This document shows positions 43,250 through 53,352 of a DNA stretch of 64,000 nucleotides, one piece after another (the first letter of the stretch is position 1; every line of letters starts with the position of its first letter). The notes under the pieces are model-generated. The model saw only the letters and a program-made list of their open reading frames with translations. It was not told the DNA's origin and did no database searches. The DNA lies in NCBI GenBank assembly GCA_030428705.1, contig JAUIDI010000001.1, forward strand, positions 744,001-808,000, given 5' to 3'. The translations under genes were made by a program, and so were the position numbers. The DNA is from Bacteroidia bacterium. Lineage in GTDB: Bacteria > Bacteroidota > Bacteroidia > Flavobacteriales > Flavobacteriaceae.

Positions 43250-44704
43250 TTATTCGATGCCCCGCAAGGCCTTTCCATAATGCGTTTCCGATGAAATGCT
43301 GCGACAGGCATTTCTATAAGCTTCCTTCGCAGCATTGCCCTTCGCCTTGACCGCAGGGGCAAAGGCCAATAAAGCGGAAGCTTGATGATAATCGGAGCTC
43401 ATGCTTTTGGTGGCGTCCAATATCTTCGCGAGTTGGTCGGCGTTAAAGCTTTCATTTGCCAATTGCTTGAATACGTTCGCTTGGTGCGCGTCTGAACTCA
43501 TGCGCTTCAAAGCGGTGAGCAGTACGTCTAGATTCGCACCGTCCAAAGATTGTTTTTGGATTACCTTTTCGAGTACCCGTGCCTTATGATGATCCGAGTT
43601 GATATTTTGATCGGCCAATTCCAATAGTTCCGTCAAGGAAGTCTTATCGAGTTTTTTGTCCAACAAATCAGTTAGCACACTTGCGGAATGGTGGTCGGAA
43701 TTAATATTTGACATGGATTGCAGCACGTTGTGGTAACCGCTTTCAGAAAGTCCTGGAGCGTCGAGTGCAGCCCGTAATACCGTTGCTTTATGATGATCTG
43801 AATTGATATTACGTGAGGTAGCGACCAATAAATCGACGTTGTCGTTGGTCAAAGACCTGCTTTTCAATACGGTCAGCAGTACATCGGCTTTGTGGTGATC
43901 GGAATTGATGTCCTCCGTAATCGCAAAGAGTGATTTCATCTGCGATGCGGAAATATTACCATCACGAATCGAGGTCTTGAGTACATCGGCTTTGTGATGG
44001 TCTGAATTTATACGCCCCGCCGCTTTGATATAGGCAGTCGTAGAGGCATCGGAAGCTAAAAACGCCTTGGTCTTATACTTCAAGACCTGGGCCTTATGAT
44101 GATCGGATTGAATATCTTCACCAACTACCTTTAAAATAGAGGGAAGATCACTAGTTTTAGGGTTTTTGTCGAGCAAAAGCTTTAGATAGACCGCCTGAAC
44201 GAAATCGCTTTCCATTTGTTTGACTTCCTGTACCACGGCATAGGTTCCTCCTTTTTTATAAAAGCGATCGACACGTTGCTCGGCACCCAAAGTTGAGGAT
44301 CGTACTACTTCTGGGAGAATTTCGGCAAGCCATTTTTTTCCTTCCGATTCGAAGTTTTCCTCGGAACTGCCAACATAGTACTTTTTAATAAGCTGTCCGT
44401 TGGTGCTCGGCTCCATAAAGATACGCCTTCGATTTCCGAAGGCCGATTTCTTGATTTCGACATAACCGCCCCTAGATATTCCTGTAATATCCTTGTCATC
44501 GTCGGCCAGGGTAATCTCGCCCTCGTACTCCAAGGAGAAACTGTTCTTTTTACCATTTTCAATAGATATGGTCGTTTTCCCATTGTTCGAGTTTACACTG
44601 ACAGAATTACGGTTTTGGGCTTCCGCTTGTACCGTACCCAAACTGATAAAAAGTAATAAGAGTTTTAAAAACATTCCTAAAAGGAGTTTTGAAAAATTGA
44701 TCAT
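43250..44704 (-). CDS. Secreted protein with nine SDHHK-type 34-residue repeats
   Basis: From the ATG at 44704 the protein has 484 residues and a signal peptide (LLLGMFLKLLLLFISLGTVQA). The C-terminal two thirds are nine repeats of almost exactly 34 residues. Each begins with a version of INSDHHKAxVL; the last three drift to MSSDAHQANVF, MSSDYHQASAL and ISSETHYGKAL. The repeats look all-helical, like an alpha-solenoid, and the paired histidines plus Asp recur at each turn on what would be one face. The N-terminal 150 residues are beta-rich with no known domain. Metal binding or a scaffold role is a guess. Confidence 0.8.
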   Translation of the reverse strand: MINFSKLLLGMFLKLLLLFISLGTVQAEAQNRNSVSVNSNNGKTTISIENGKKNSFSLEYEGEITLADDDKDITGISRGGYVEIKKSAFGNRRRIFMEPSTNGQLIKKYYVGSSEENFESEGKKWLAEILPEVVRSSTLGAEQRVDRFYKKGGTYAVVQEVKQMESDFVQAVYLKLLLDKNPKTSDLPSILKVVGEDIQSDHHKAQVLKYKTKAFLASDASTTAYIKAAGRINSDHHKADVLKTSIRDGNISASQMKSLFAITEDINSDHHKADVLLTVLKSRSLTNDNVDLLVATSRNINSDHHKATVLRAALDAPGLSESGYHNVLQSMSNINSDHHSASVLTDLLDKKLDKTSLTELLELADQNINSDHHKARVLEKVIQKQSLDGANLDVLLTALKRMSSDAHQANVFKQLANESFNADQLAKILDATKSMSSDYHQASALLAFAPAVKAKGNAAKEAYRNACRSISSETHYGKALRGIE

Positions 44705-44838
44705 GATTGTTCGTTTTTTGATTGATGATGGGGCAAAGATGGTACACATATCATTTCTTAAAAAATAAAATGTAATGAGTTGGCCTTTCCCTGTAGTGAA
44801 TTGTACAGGCCAAGTTGAACGCTCCTCTGAAATAAGGC

Positions 44839-45711
44839 CTAGTATAGTTTAGGCACTTTGTTGGCCAAGTTTTTCAGTTTGAAAAACTCCGTTTGGAGTT
44901 TCCTCGTAAGTTCCCCTATGTTTGAGCCATCATAGAAGGAATGATTGTCAATCTGGCGAATCGATGCAATCTGTGTGCTGGTACCGGTCAAAAACGCTTC
45001 ATCCATTTCGCTGATACGATTCAGGGGAATACCCTCTTCCCTTACTTCCAGATTCAACGTGCGACATAGTTCCAAAACGATTTGGCGGGTAATGCCATCC
45101 AGTATGAATTCATTTGCCGGATGGGTATAAATGACTTCATCCTTTACAAAGAAGACATTGCAATGCGAAGCCTCCGTGATTATACCGTTCCTTACCAACA
45201 ACGCCTCATAGCAATCATTTTGCATCGCCCGTTCATTGGCCATAACATTGCCCAACAAAGAAGTCATCTTAATATCACAGCGCGACCACCGGAAGTCCTC
45301 TAATGTCAGTACCGAAGCGTTTACCGTATTGATGTCGGGCAATTTCTTGGACTGCGCATACATCATTATCGTGGGTTCGCTATTTTTTGGAAAGGAATGC
45401 TGTCTTGGTGCTACGCCCCTTGTCACCTGAATATACAATAGACAATCTTTGTCGGTCAGCTCTGAAGCTTCGAGCAATCTCGGAATTTCATTTTTCAAAC
45501 GTTCAACCTCGAATTCAATATTTATTTTTTTCAAGCATGTATCAAGACGCGCAAGGTGTGCCGCTTCATAAAAGAAACATCCGTTTATTTGGACCATTAC
45601 CTCGTAGATGCCGTCCCCGAAAATAAAACCTCTGTCGAAGACTGAAATCTGGGCGTTTTTGTAATCTACGATTGTTCCATTGAGATAAACTTTCTTTGGA
45701 TAAGAGTCCAT
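44839..45711 (-). CDS. Class IV aminotransferase (branched-chain/D-amino acid type)
   Basis: This 290-residue PLP enzyme has FDRGFIFGDGIYEVM near the start, the catalytic Lys in CDIKMTSLLGNVMA, and the phosphate-binding loop TGTSTQIASIRQID near the end. The group includes branched-chain amino acid aminotransferase, D-alanine aminotransferase and aminodeoxychorismate lyase. The sequence does not settle which. It stands alone. Confidence 0.9.
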   Translation of the reverse strand: MDSYPKKVYLNGTIVDYKNAQISVFDRGFIFGDGIYEVMVQINGCFFYEAAHLARLDTCLKKINIEFEVERLKNEIPRLLEASELTDKDCLLYIQVTRGVAPRQHSFPKNSEPTIMMYAQSKKLPDINTVNASVLTLEDFRWSRCDIKMTSLLGNVMANERAMQNDCYEALLVRNGIITEASHCNVFFVKDEVIYTHPANEFILDGITRQIVLELCRTLNLEVREEGIPLNRISEMDEAFLTGTSTQIASIRQIDNHSFYDGSNIGELTRKLQTEFFKLKNLANKVPKLY

Positions 45712-45780
45712 TTACAAAGCTTGCTGAAGATAGAATTTGGATTTTAAGGGAAAAACAACATAAGTCTAATTTGAAGGCCA

Positions 45781-46530
45781 TTATGGTTTGGAAGTCAATT
45801 CTTTGACCGTTTGGGCTTTTGTGGTGACCCCGGATTCCAATTCGATCAACCTGAAATTTCTAAAGTGGATCTCGGCACCTTCCGATTCCAAACATAGATA
45901 TCCTTTCTTGATGGTCGATTGACTTATACCATTGACAAACTTCCCATTTACTGAAAGCTTGATCGTACCATCAACACAAATTACGGTATAAGAATTCCAT
46001 TCGCCTTTGCCTTTTGCCCGATTTTCGACCGACTTACTCCGTTCTCCCCTGGGGTTGTCAGGTATAGTCTTTACACCGCCAACACCAAACAGTTCACCAT
46101 GTACATAGGCAATGGGCGGCTTTTTTCCGTCGCGCATATTCAAATTGACCCAATCGAGTTCCAACATCTGAACCTCGACACCACCCGGTAAGCGCGATTT
46201 AGGATCAGGATTCGCATCACTCCATACAAATACACCGGAATTACCGCCGGCTTCCATATGCCTCCACTCAACTTGAAGAATGAAGTTTTCATATTGCTTT
46301 TCAGATCGCATTACCCCGATTGGAAGACCTTTACAGATCAAAAGTTCATCCTCGGTACGCCATGTGTCAGGATCTGTATTGACGTTTACCCATTGAATCG
46401 GTTTTTCGCTGTCATCTTTGTTCGTTAAGTTGCTCAACGAGGTTTCCGAACCAAAAGAAATAGGTTCGTTCTGACCAATTGAAACTTGAGCGCAGCATAA
46501 TAAAGCTATAAAGAAGTATGGTTTTATCAT
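45781..46530 (-). CDS. DUF1080 (3-keto-disaccharide hydrolase family) periplasmic protein
   Basis: The 249-residue protein has a signal peptide ([14 protein letters not shown]) and the DUF1080 fold: [21 protein letters not shown], then VQMLELDW, then [19 protein letters not shown]. It is 16 bp downstream of a Tat-exported Gfo/Idh/MocA oxidoreductase on the same strand. That pairing fits oxidation of a glycoside at C3 followed by cleavage of the 3-keto product in the periplasm. Confidence 0.9.
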   Translation of the reverse strand: MIKPYFFIALLCCAQVSIGQNEPISFGSETSLSNLTNKDDSEKPIQWVNVNTDPDTWRTEDELLICKGLPIGVMRSEKQYENFILQVEWRHMEAGGNSGVFVWSDANPDPKSRLPGGVEVQMLELDWVNLNMRDGKKPPIAYVHGELFGVGGVKTIPDNPRGERSKSVENRAKGKGEWNSYTVICVDGTIKLSVNGKFVNGISQSTIKKGYLCLESEGAEIHFRNFRLIELESGVTTKAQTVKELTSKP

Positions 46531-46546
46531 TGTCGGTTTAGGTAGT

Positions 46547-47860
46547 TTATATTAACTCGGTCTTGCCCGGTATGGCAATTGGAGGTGTAGGCCATTCAAA
46601 GTCCCATGCATATTGATCGATCTCTGGCCCCAAAGATTCGGTCGAATTAAAGGCTTGAGCGTAGGTGATTTCCTGTCCGGTATAACCTGCCATACGTCCC
46701 CAAATAGCCAATAAGGTACTTTTCGCCATAAAATCACCATCATTAATGGCCTTGCCATTTCTAATGGCGGCAACAAGTTCATCATGTTGGGTTTGGTACA
46801 TATTGTTCTTCTCGCCCCGATAGTTCCAATTTTCCTTCCCTTTTAACTCATACTGTCTTCCCACTTGAATCATCGCGTTGCCATCGCTGCCAAAAATATC
46901 GACACTGTTTCTACGGGCAGTATCGTTTTGCTGCCTTGTAAAATGATATCCTTTGGCACCGTTCGCATATTCAAATTCTACGGCAAAATGATCATAGATA
47001 TTACCATATTTTTTGTCGGTGCGTTCTTGTCGCCCTCCAGAACCTATGGCTTTTATCGGCATGACATCGCCCATGGCCCAAGACATCATATCAATACTAT
47101 GTATGGCCTGCTCGACATTGAAATCACCGGAGAGCCAATTGTAATAGTACCAGTTGCGCATTTTATAGGTCATATCGGTCCAATCGGGTTGGCGCTCCTT
47201 ATACCAGGCTCCCCACCCGTAGCGAAAAGTCGAAATCGATCTGATATCACCTACATCGCCATTCAATACTTTCCCGAAAAGTGCACGCTTTGCGTTGTCA
47301 TATCTAAAACAGAAGCCCGAAACAATGTTCAGATTTTTGTTTTTGGCGGCCTTGGCGGCCGCAATCACTTTTCGTACGCCGGGCATATCAACCGCAACCG
47401 GTTTTTCGCAAAAAACGTGCTTGCCCGCCTCTATTGCTTTGGTAATATGGTCTGGACGAAATGCCGGTGGCGTAGTCAAGAGTACAATGTCGACACCTGA
47501 ATCAATCACTTTTTTATAGGCATCAAAACCAATGAACTTATTGGCAGCCTCCAATTTTATTTGTTCAGGTTTGATCTTGTTGAGTTCCATAAGCGAACTT
47601 TCCAGGCGGTCTTCAAAAATATCGCCCATGGCAGTCAAAATAACATTGGGGTCCGCCATCAAAGCTTGTGATGCCGCTCCGGTACCACGGCCTCCACAGC
47701 CGATAAGACCCACTTTCAGCACGTTGTCAACGGATGGACCACTTGTTGCAAAAATAGGAGAAGGATATACCAACGATCCCCCTACTATAGCCATACTTGA
47801 TTTTTTTAAGAAATCCCTTCTACCGGAATTGGCTTCCTCATTTTTTTTGATACTCTTCAT
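46547..47860 (-). CDS. Tat-exported Gfo/Idh/MocA-family oxidoreductase
   Basis: The 437-residue protein begins with a twin-arginine signal ([20 protein letters not shown]), then a Rossmann domain ([14 protein letters not shown]) with the family EKP motif in [10 protein letters not shown], and a C-terminal alpha/beta domain. Tat export is normal for members that carry tightly bound NAD. In Bacteroidota such enzymes oxidise glycosides to 3-keto sugars or do the reverse. The next gene encodes a DUF1080 protein, supporting that role here. Confidence 0.93.
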   Translation of the reverse strand: MKSIKKNEEANSGRRDFLKKSSMAIVGGSLVYPSPIFATSGPSVDNVLKVGLIGCGGRGTGAASQALMADPNVILTAMGDIFEDRLESSLMELNKIKPEQIKLEAANKFIGFDAYKKVIDSGVDIVLLTTPPAFRPDHITKAIEAGKHVFCEKPVAVDMPGVRKVIAAAKAAKNKNLNIVSGFCFRYDNAKRALFGKVLNGDVGDIRSISTFRYGWGAWYKERQPDWTDMTYKMRNWYYYNWLSGDFNVEQAIHSIDMMSWAMGDVMPIKAIGSGGRQERTDKKYGNIYDHFAVEFEYANGAKGYHFTRQQNDTARRNSVDIFGSDGNAMIQVGRQYELKGKENWNYRGEKNNMYQTQHDELVAAIRNGKAINDGDFMAKSTLLAIWGRMAGYTGQEITYAQAFNSTESLGPEIDQYAWDFEWPTPPIAIPGKTELI

Positions 47861-47974
47861 GTACTTAATATTTAATTCCTCGGATGATTACTGCTATAAA
47901 GATGGGACGAAATCTTATTTTCCTTAAATATAAAGAATAACTAGAAACTTTGACCTTTTCGCAGCCATACTGCG

Positions 47975-48955
47975 TCATTGGTCGTCGGCCAATAGTTTTT
48001 CCCTTCTTCCCAATATTTTCTCTATTCGGTCTATTTGTTGGGGAACTAGCTCTATGGAGGCTGCCTTGGCCGTCTCCTCTATTTGCGTTGGATTTCTGGC
48101 CCCGACTATGGCCGAAGTCATTTCTTTATGACGAAGTACCCAGGCCAATGAAAGTTGTGCCAGTGAAATATCTGCCGCATTGGCTATTTCGCGCAGCTCT
48201 TCGACCATTTGAAGATTGATTTCCAATTGGCGCCCGTTGAAAAACGGATGTCTACTTCGCCAATCGGAATCGGGCAGGCTTTTGGCCCTTTCTTCGGTAA
48301 ATTTACCGGTCAACAGACCTGCCTGCATCGGGCTATAAGCAACAATACCGATTTGATTCGTTCGACAATAATCGATAATATCGGTTTCGATTTCACGTCG
48401 CAACATATTGTACGGGGGTTGCAATGAGGCTATAGGATGAATGGCCTGGACCCTTTTCAACTGATCTAGGTTGAAATTCGAGACTCCACCGTAACGAATT
48501 TTCCCTTCTTTAATAAGATTCGAAATTGTGTGCCACCCTTCCTCGATTTCCGCATCGGGTTCGGGCCAATGAATTTGATATAGGTCGATGACATCGATAT
48601 TCAACCTTTTGAGGCTCGCTTCCACTTCTCTACGGATACTGTCCGCTTTTAAGGATTTTCCTATTTCTTTGCTATTGCCTTCCCAAATACGGCCACATTT
48701 GGTGGCAATGATGACTGAATCCCTAATTCCGTTTATAGCTTTGGCTACAATCTCTTCAGACTTTCCGTGCCCATAAATTGCAGCGGTATCGATCCAATTG
48801 ATACCTTGGTCTAGTCCGGCATGGATAGCGTTTATGGAGGCTTGATCATTTTGAGGGCCCCAACCGAACTTCCAATCGCCCCCTCCCATTGCCCAAGTTC
48901 CAAGGCCTAAGGTCGTGAGTTTCAAGTCGCTGTAGCCTAACTTTCGAATTTGCAT
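47975..48955 (-). CDS. Aldo/keto reductase
   Basis: From the ATG at 48955 the protein has 326 residues with the AKR barrel pattern: LGLGTWAMGG, then WIDTAAIYGHGKSEEIV (catalytic Asp and Tyr), Lys in VIIATKCGR and His in LYQIHWPEP. It probably reduces a sugar aldehyde or ketone with NADPH. It is divergent from the decarboxylase-led operon with 89 bp between the start codons and likely shares its inducer. Confidence 0.93.
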   Translation of the reverse strand: MQIRKLGYSDLKLTTLGLGTWAMGGGDWKFGWGPQNDQASINAIHAGLDQGINWIDTAAIYGHGKSEEIVAKAINGIRDSVIIATKCGRIWEGNSKEIGKSLKADSIRREVEASLKRLNIDVIDLYQIHWPEPDAEIEEGWHTISNLIKEGKIRYGGVSNFNLDQLKRVQAIHPIASLQPPYNMLRREIETDIIDYCRTNQIGIVAYSPMQAGLLTGKFTEERAKSLPDSDWRSRHPFFNGRQLEINLQMVEELREIANAADISLAQLSLAWVLRHKEMTSAIVGARNPTQIEETAKAASIELVPQQIDRIEKILGRREKLLADDQ

Positions 48956-49044
48956 GATTTGAAATGGATTATTGTGCTTTAAAGTTACTAAAATACGATG
49001 TGTCCCCTTCGGTTTCCATTGTACAAAATGGCTATATTTATCAA

Positions 49045-49737
49045 ATGAATCCAATCGTACAGATTTCCCTAGACCTTACCAATATCGATGAAGCTCTTGA
49101 AACTGCTGAAATGGCCCTTCGAGCAGGTGTTGACTGGTTAGAAGCCGGTACGCCTCTAATCTTGGCCGAAGGACTTCACGGTGTTCGAAAATTACGTGAA
49201 GCTTTCCCAAAGACACCCATTGTCGCAGATTTGAAGACCATGGATGGCGGTTATTTGGAAGTGGAAATGATGGCCAAGGCAGGTGCCACTCATGTTGTGG
49301 TCATGGCCAGGGCCCATGAAGAGACTATAAAGGTCGTAGTACAAGCGGGAAAAGATTTCGATGTCAAGGTGATGGGCGACAATTTAGGTTGCCCGAACAT
49401 GATAGACGGTGCCAAGATGCTCGAAAAATTCGGATGTGATTTCATTGTCCACCATATCGGATATGATGAGCGGCGGGGTATCGCGGCACAAGGAAATCGG
49501 ATGCCGAGTCCGTTGGATCAATTGAAGGAAATCGTGGAGGCAGTCGATATTCCTGTCCAGGCTGTGGGAGGTCTGTCTTTGGAACAAGCCATTCGTTGCC
49601 CTGAATATGGTGCGCCCTTGGTTGTATTAGGAGCTCCCCTTACCATAGATGCGGATGCTTTTCGTACCGCTGACGGTGACCTCGAAAGTTCGTTGCGATT
49701 GATCTGTCAGAAGATTCATGCCTATTCCGATATTTAA
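49045..49737 (+). CDS. HUMPS-family decarboxylase/aldolase (hexulose-6-phosphate synthase or KGPDC-like)
   Basis: From the ATG at 49045 the protein has 230 residues and the OMP-decarboxylase-fold text of the family: WLEAGTPLILAEG, VADLKTMDGGYLEVEMMAKAGA with the metal-binding DxKTxD, and PVQAVGGLSLEQA. Family members either condense formaldehyde with ribulose-5-phosphate or decarboxylate 3-keto-gulonate-6-phosphate. No 6-phospho-3-hexuloisomerase neighbour was found, which argues against formaldehyde fixation. With dehydrogenases next to it, decarboxylation or cleavage of a keto-sugar acid is more likely. It leads a four-gene operon. Confidence 0.86.
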   Translation: MNPIVQISLDLTNIDEALETAEMALRAGVDWLEAGTPLILAEGLHGVRKLREAFPKTPIVADLKTMDGGYLEVEMMAKAGATHVVVMARAHEETIKVVVQAGKDFDVKVMGDNLGCPNMIDGAKMLEKFGCDFIVHHIGYDERRGIAAQGNRMPSPLDQLKEIVEAVDIPVQAVGGLSLEQAIRCPEYGAPLVVLGAPLTIDADAFRTADGDLESSLRLICQKIHAYSDI

Positions 49738-49747
49738 AATCAACTAA

Positions 49748-50773
49748 ATGAAGTCCATAGCAGTAGTCAATTTTGCCCCAAAAAAGGGAAGCGTAGAAAT
49801 TCGGGAAATACCAAGACCCGATATCGGCGAAGACGATATTTTGCTTGAGGTCGCCAATGTCGGTGTTTGTGGTAGCGACCTGCACCAATGGACATGCGAC
49901 CATAGTTGGCCCGTTAATTATCCAATAGTGCTCGGGCACGAATTCGGGGGTCATATCGTCGAGCTAGGAAAACGGGTAAAAGGTTGGAACGAGGGAGACA
50001 GGGTAGTCAGCGAGACTGCTGCGGTAATCGATATGAACAACCCCATGTCGCGACAAGGGCTTTACAATTTGGATCCGACACGTAAAGGCTTTGGCTATGG
50101 GGTGAACGGGGCCATGACCCGTTTTGTAAAAGTGCCTGCAAGATGCCTTCATGCCGTGCCCAAAAACCTTTCTTTTGAACAAGCTTGTCTGACAGAACCT
50201 TGTTCCGTGGCCTATAATGCCGTTGTCAAGAACTCGAACATCAATCCAGGTGACAGGGTGCTCGTTATTGGTCCTGGTACAATAGGCATACTTTGTGCAG
50301 CCATTGCCCGACTATGTGGAGCGGAAGTAGCCATTGTTGGGTTGGAAACCGATAAGATCCGCTTGGAAATCGCCAAACAATACGGCTGTGAAACCGTAAT
50401 CGGTGATGCTTCGGAATGGGCAATGAAACATGACGGTCTGGGCGTAGATTGCGTAATCGATGCGGCCGGCGTAAGTGCTACCTTGAAAATGGCCTTACAT
50501 ATGGTAAGACCCAATGGACAGATTACAAAAGTAGGATGGGGACCGAAACCTTTGGATTTTTCTCTCGACCCGCTAGTACAAAAAAATGTACGTCTACAGG
50601 GCAGTTTTAGCCATTATTGGCCCATTTGGGAAAAGGTGATTTCATTATTATCTTCAGGAAGTTTGGATGTCAGGCCTATTATCGGAGGTGTTTGGAGCCT
50701 TACGGATTGGCATGAAGCCTTTGAACAAATGCACTCGGGCAAAGTCGTGAAAAGTGTTTTAAAACCAGTTTAA
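49748..50773 (+). CDS. Zinc-type medium-chain alcohol/polyol dehydrogenase
   Basis: This 341-residue MDR-family dehydrogenase has catalytic zinc ligands Cys41 in GVCGSDLH and His64-Glu65 in GHEFGGHI, and a Rossmann motif VLVIGPGTIGIL. The four-cysteine lobe that binds structural zinc in most relatives is absent; the matching stretch has Ser, Met and Gln in place of Cys. It likely oxidises a sugar alcohol or sugar acid. It lies 10 bp after the decarboxylase and 2 bp before the SDR. Confidence 0.92.
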   Translation: MKSIAVVNFAPKKGSVEIREIPRPDIGEDDILLEVANVGVCGSDLHQWTCDHSWPVNYPIVLGHEFGGHIVELGKRVKGWNEGDRVVSETAAVIDMNNPMSRQGLYNLDPTRKGFGYGVNGAMTRFVKVPARCLHAVPKNLSFEQACLTEPCSVAYNAVVKNSNINPGDRVLVIGPGTIGILCAAIARLCGAEVAIVGLETDKIRLEIAKQYGCETVIGDASEWAMKHDGLGVDCVIDAAGVSATLKMALHMVRPNGQITKVGWGPKPLDFSLDPLVQKNVRLQGSFSHYWPIWEKVISLLSSGSLDVRPIIGGVWSLTDWHEAFEQMHSGKVVKSVLKPV

Positions 50774-50775
50774 AA

Positions 50776-51552
50776 ATGCGTTTAAAAGATAAGGTTGTTC
50801 TGATTACCGGAAGCTATACCGGTATCGGCCGGGCCATCGCAAGACGATGTGTCGCGGAAGGGGCCAAAGTGGTGCTTAACGGATTGCGCGAAGAACTGTC
50901 AAAACCTTTGCTTGAAGAACTGGGGGCTCCAAATACGATACACCATACCGTTGATATTACAGAATCCAATGCACCCGAGCAGTTGGTTCAAAAAGCGATC
51001 GACGTATTCGGCAAACTCGATGCCGTGGTAAACAATGCGGCAATCGTCGCTTCATCGAACATGAAAACCACTACGGTACCCTATTTGGAGCGTATGTTGG
51101 CGGTAAACACTATAGCTCCTTTTGCAATTATTCAGGCCGCACTCCCCTATTTGATAAAGACTAAGGGCTGTGTGGTCAATATCGGATCCATAAATTCATG
51201 GAGCGGGGAACCCAATTTATTGGCCTACAGTATATCAAAAGGCGCATTGATGACCATGAGCCGGAATTTGGGCGATAGTCTTTTTCGTGAGCATGGTGTT
51301 CGGGTGAACCAAATTAATCCTGGGTGGATCTTGACCGAGCACGAACTCATAAACCAACACGAACAAGGTATGCCAGAAGATTGGTATAAAAAACTTCCCG
51401 ATGTCTTTGCACCGGCAAAACGGCTGTTTAAACCTGAAGAGCTGGCGACAGCGGCCATTTATTTGATGGCGGACGAGTCAGGGCCTATAAGCGGACAGGT
51501 AATCGAGGTGGAACAGTTCCCCATGATAGGGCGGAATCCTCCTAAAAAATAA
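50776..51552 (+). CDS. Short-chain dehydrogenase/reductase
   Basis: The 258-residue SDR has the cofactor motif ITGSYTGIGRAIA, NNAAIV, a catalytic Ser in NIGSINSW and Tyr-x3-Lys in AYSISKGAL. It is a classical sugar- or acid-oxidising type. Two bases separate it from the upstream alcohol dehydrogenase, so it probably catalyses the adjoining step on the same sugar-derived substrate. Confidence 0.94.
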   Translation: MRLKDKVVLITGSYTGIGRAIARRCVAEGAKVVLNGLREELSKPLLEELGAPNTIHHTVDITESNAPEQLVQKAIDVFGKLDAVVNNAAIVASSNMKTTTVPYLERMLAVNTIAPFAIIQAALPYLIKTKGCVVNIGSINSWSGEPNLLAYSISKGALMTMSRNLGDSLFREHGVRVNQINPGWILTEHELINQHEQGMPEDWYKKLPDVFAPAKRLFKPEELATAAIYLMADESGPISGQVIEVEQFPMIGRNPPKK

Positions 51553-51578
51553 TAATCCTTAATCAAAACCACAATATT

Positions 51579-52472
51579 TTGCCAAGACTAGCTGTATTTC
51601 CAAAAGCGTTCATGCAGGAACTTTGTAAGGACGGAACCATGCAGGTTTCCGAATGGATCGATCTGGCCGGTAAGTTGAATGTCCAGGGTTTGGAATGGTA
51701 TGCCGGTTTTTTGGAAATGGCGGATAAATCGAATTGGAATCGTTTTCGAAAGGAAGTCGAATCGTACAATAAGACGATTCCAATGTTGTGTTGTTCGCCC
51801 GATTTTACGCATCCGGAAGCATCTTTCAGGGAAAAGGAAATTCAAAAACAAAAGAATTGGATCGAGATGACCCATGTTCTTGGCGGAAAATATTGTAGGG
51901 TGCTATCCGGCCAACGGCGTCCGGAGCTAACGATTGATGAAGGAGTCGGTTTGGCGAAAGAATGTATCGAAGCGTGCCTACCCTTGGCCGAACATTATGG
52001 AATTACATTGATTCTTGAGAATCACTATAAGGACGATTTTTGGGAATATCCCGAATTCGCGCAAAAAATGGATGTTTTTTGTCAGTTGGTCGATAGTATA
52101 GAACACCAAAATTTTGGCGTCAACTACGATCCTAGCAATACCTTTTTGGCCGGGGAAGACCCTTTGGAACTTTTGTACCGTGTGTCGGATCGTGTTGTTA
52201 CCATGCATGCGAGCGATCGTTACCTGACCGAAGGAACCATCGAAGACCTACGAAAGGAAGAAGGTGGTTCTTTGGGGTATGCAAAAAGATTGAGCCACGG
52301 TGAAATCGGAAAAGGTCTCAATGATTACGATGCAATTTTCAAAGAATTGAGCCGTGTCGGTTTTGATGGGTGGATCAGCATTGAAGACGGCGTCGACGGA
52401 ATGAAGCAGTTGGAAAGGAGTATTGCTTTTTTAAGAAAAAAAATAAAGGAGTATTGGCACGTTTTCGATTAA
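51579..52472 (+). CDS. Sugar phosphate isomerase/epimerase-like TIM barrel
   Basis: This 297-residue xylose-isomerase-like barrel (AP endonuclease family 2 fold) has metal-site patches ILENHYKDD, FGVNYDPSNTF, VVTMHASDR and ISIEDGVDG. I keep the TTG start at 51579 because PRLAVFPKAF forms the first barrel strand; an ATG at 51612 would remove it. It is the last gene of the + strand sugar operon and probably isomerises or epimerises the keto sugar intermediate. Confidence 0.88.
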   Translation: MPRLAVFPKAFMQELCKDGTMQVSEWIDLAGKLNVQGLEWYAGFLEMADKSNWNRFRKEVESYNKTIPMLCCSPDFTHPEASFREKEIQKQKNWIEMTHVLGGKYCRVLSGQRRPELTIDEGVGLAKECIEACLPLAEHYGITLILENHYKDDFWEYPEFAQKMDVFCQLVDSIEHQNFGVNYDPSNTFLAGEDPLELLYRVSDRVVTMHASDRYLTEGTIEDLRKEEGGSLGYAKRLSHGEIGKGLNDYDAIFKELSRVGFDGWISIEDGVDGMKQLERSIAFLRKKIKEYWHVFD

Positions 52473-52486
52473 AGTCTTTTTTCTAC

Positions 52487-53149
52487 CTACTCTATAGGTG
52501 CCTGTTCGGCAACCAAAATCCACATTTGTTTCTCCGATTCATGGTTCCAGATTCCAAAATCCGGGACTTCCTTTAAAATTGTAAAACCTGCTTCCCGTAA
52601 TTCTTTCTTCACATATTTGGTCGCCAAGGTATGGGCACTTGCCTGAGCTTCCCTGCTTTTGCCCCTATGGGGATCTTTAAGCTTTTCAAGAACGAGAATG
52701 CGACCATCAGGTTTCAAGGCCTTTTTGATATGGGATAGGATTTTCATATAATCATCCATTTCATGATAGGTGTCCACGACAAATATGACATCAAACGCAG
52801 CCTCTGGAAGTTTTGGATTGTCATAATCGCCTAAAACAACCTTCATATTGGTCGTATTCCGGTCTTCTATATGCTCCTTTAGTTTATCAAGACGGTATTC
52901 CTGAACATCAACGGCATATACTTTACCTTCTTTTCCAACAGCACTCGAGAGATGAAAGCTTAAATATCCTTCATGACACCCAATATCCGCAACGGTATCT
53001 CCTACTTCTACCCCGGCCAAGTCAAAAAGTTGTGGCACTTTCATCCATGTGTCGCGGTCTTTCCAATCCGATTCACTGTATTGGGCCATACTGTGAACTA
53101 CTCCGACGAGTAGAAATATGAACGACAAAAGTAAGTGTATTGATCTCAT
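52487..53149 (-). CDS. Exported class I SAM-dependent methyltransferase-like protein
   Basis: The 220-residue protein has a signal peptide (LLLSFIFLLVGVVHSMAQ) and a full SAM-binding core (VADIGCHEGYLSFHLSS with motif I, then VYAVDVQEYRLD). A secreted methyltransferase is odd because SAM is cytosolic. Such proteins are common in Flavobacteria and their role is unclear. It is convergent with the sugar operon, 14 bp apart, and divergent from the short peptide genes, which makes it a possible but unproved partner of them. Confidence 0.82.
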   Translation of the reverse strand: MRSIHLLLSFIFLLVGVVHSMAQYSESDWKDRDTWMKVPQLFDLAGVEVGDTVADIGCHEGYLSFHLSSAVGKEGKVYAVDVQEYRLDKLKEHIEDRNTTNMKVVLGDYDNPKLPEAAFDVIFVVDTYHEMDDYMKILSHIKKALKPDGRILVLEKLKDPHRGKSREAQASAHTLATKYVKKELREAGFTILKEVPDFGIWNHESEKQMWILVAEQAPIE

Positions 53150-53269
53150 TTTTCTAAGATAAGGACAAAATCAAGAAAAGAACGTTAAAAAAGTAAAAAA
53201 CAATAAGTAATTGATAATCAGTTATATAAATAAATATTCTTTATTTGAATATGTTAAAATTTAATTAAT

Positions 53270-53293
53270 ATAGTACCTTTTATAACATAGTAC
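53270..53293. promoter_or_regulatory. Spaced direct repeat upstream of the short peptide genes
   Basis: ATAGTAC occurs at 53270-53276 and again at 53287-53293, 17 bases apart in the same orientation, 60 bases before the first peptide start. The region is AT-rich. TACCTTTT (53274-53281) is one base off the TAnnTTTG element. A regulator site and promoter are likely here, but the -33 box is not clear. Confidence 0.4.
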
Positions 53294-53352
53294 TGTAACA
53301 AAATTATTCTTCCGTCGTCTTCTAGTTGTAAGTCAATCAAAAACAAAACATC

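Noticed and set aside
43250-44704. CRISPR-like array suggested by the evenly spaced repeats
   Set aside because: The repeats are 102 bases apart and coding in one frame; they are protein repeats, not CRISPR.
46865-47500. 211-codon + strand open frame
   Set aside because: It is fully antisense to the well-supported Gfo/Idh/MocA gene, so it is a shadow frame.
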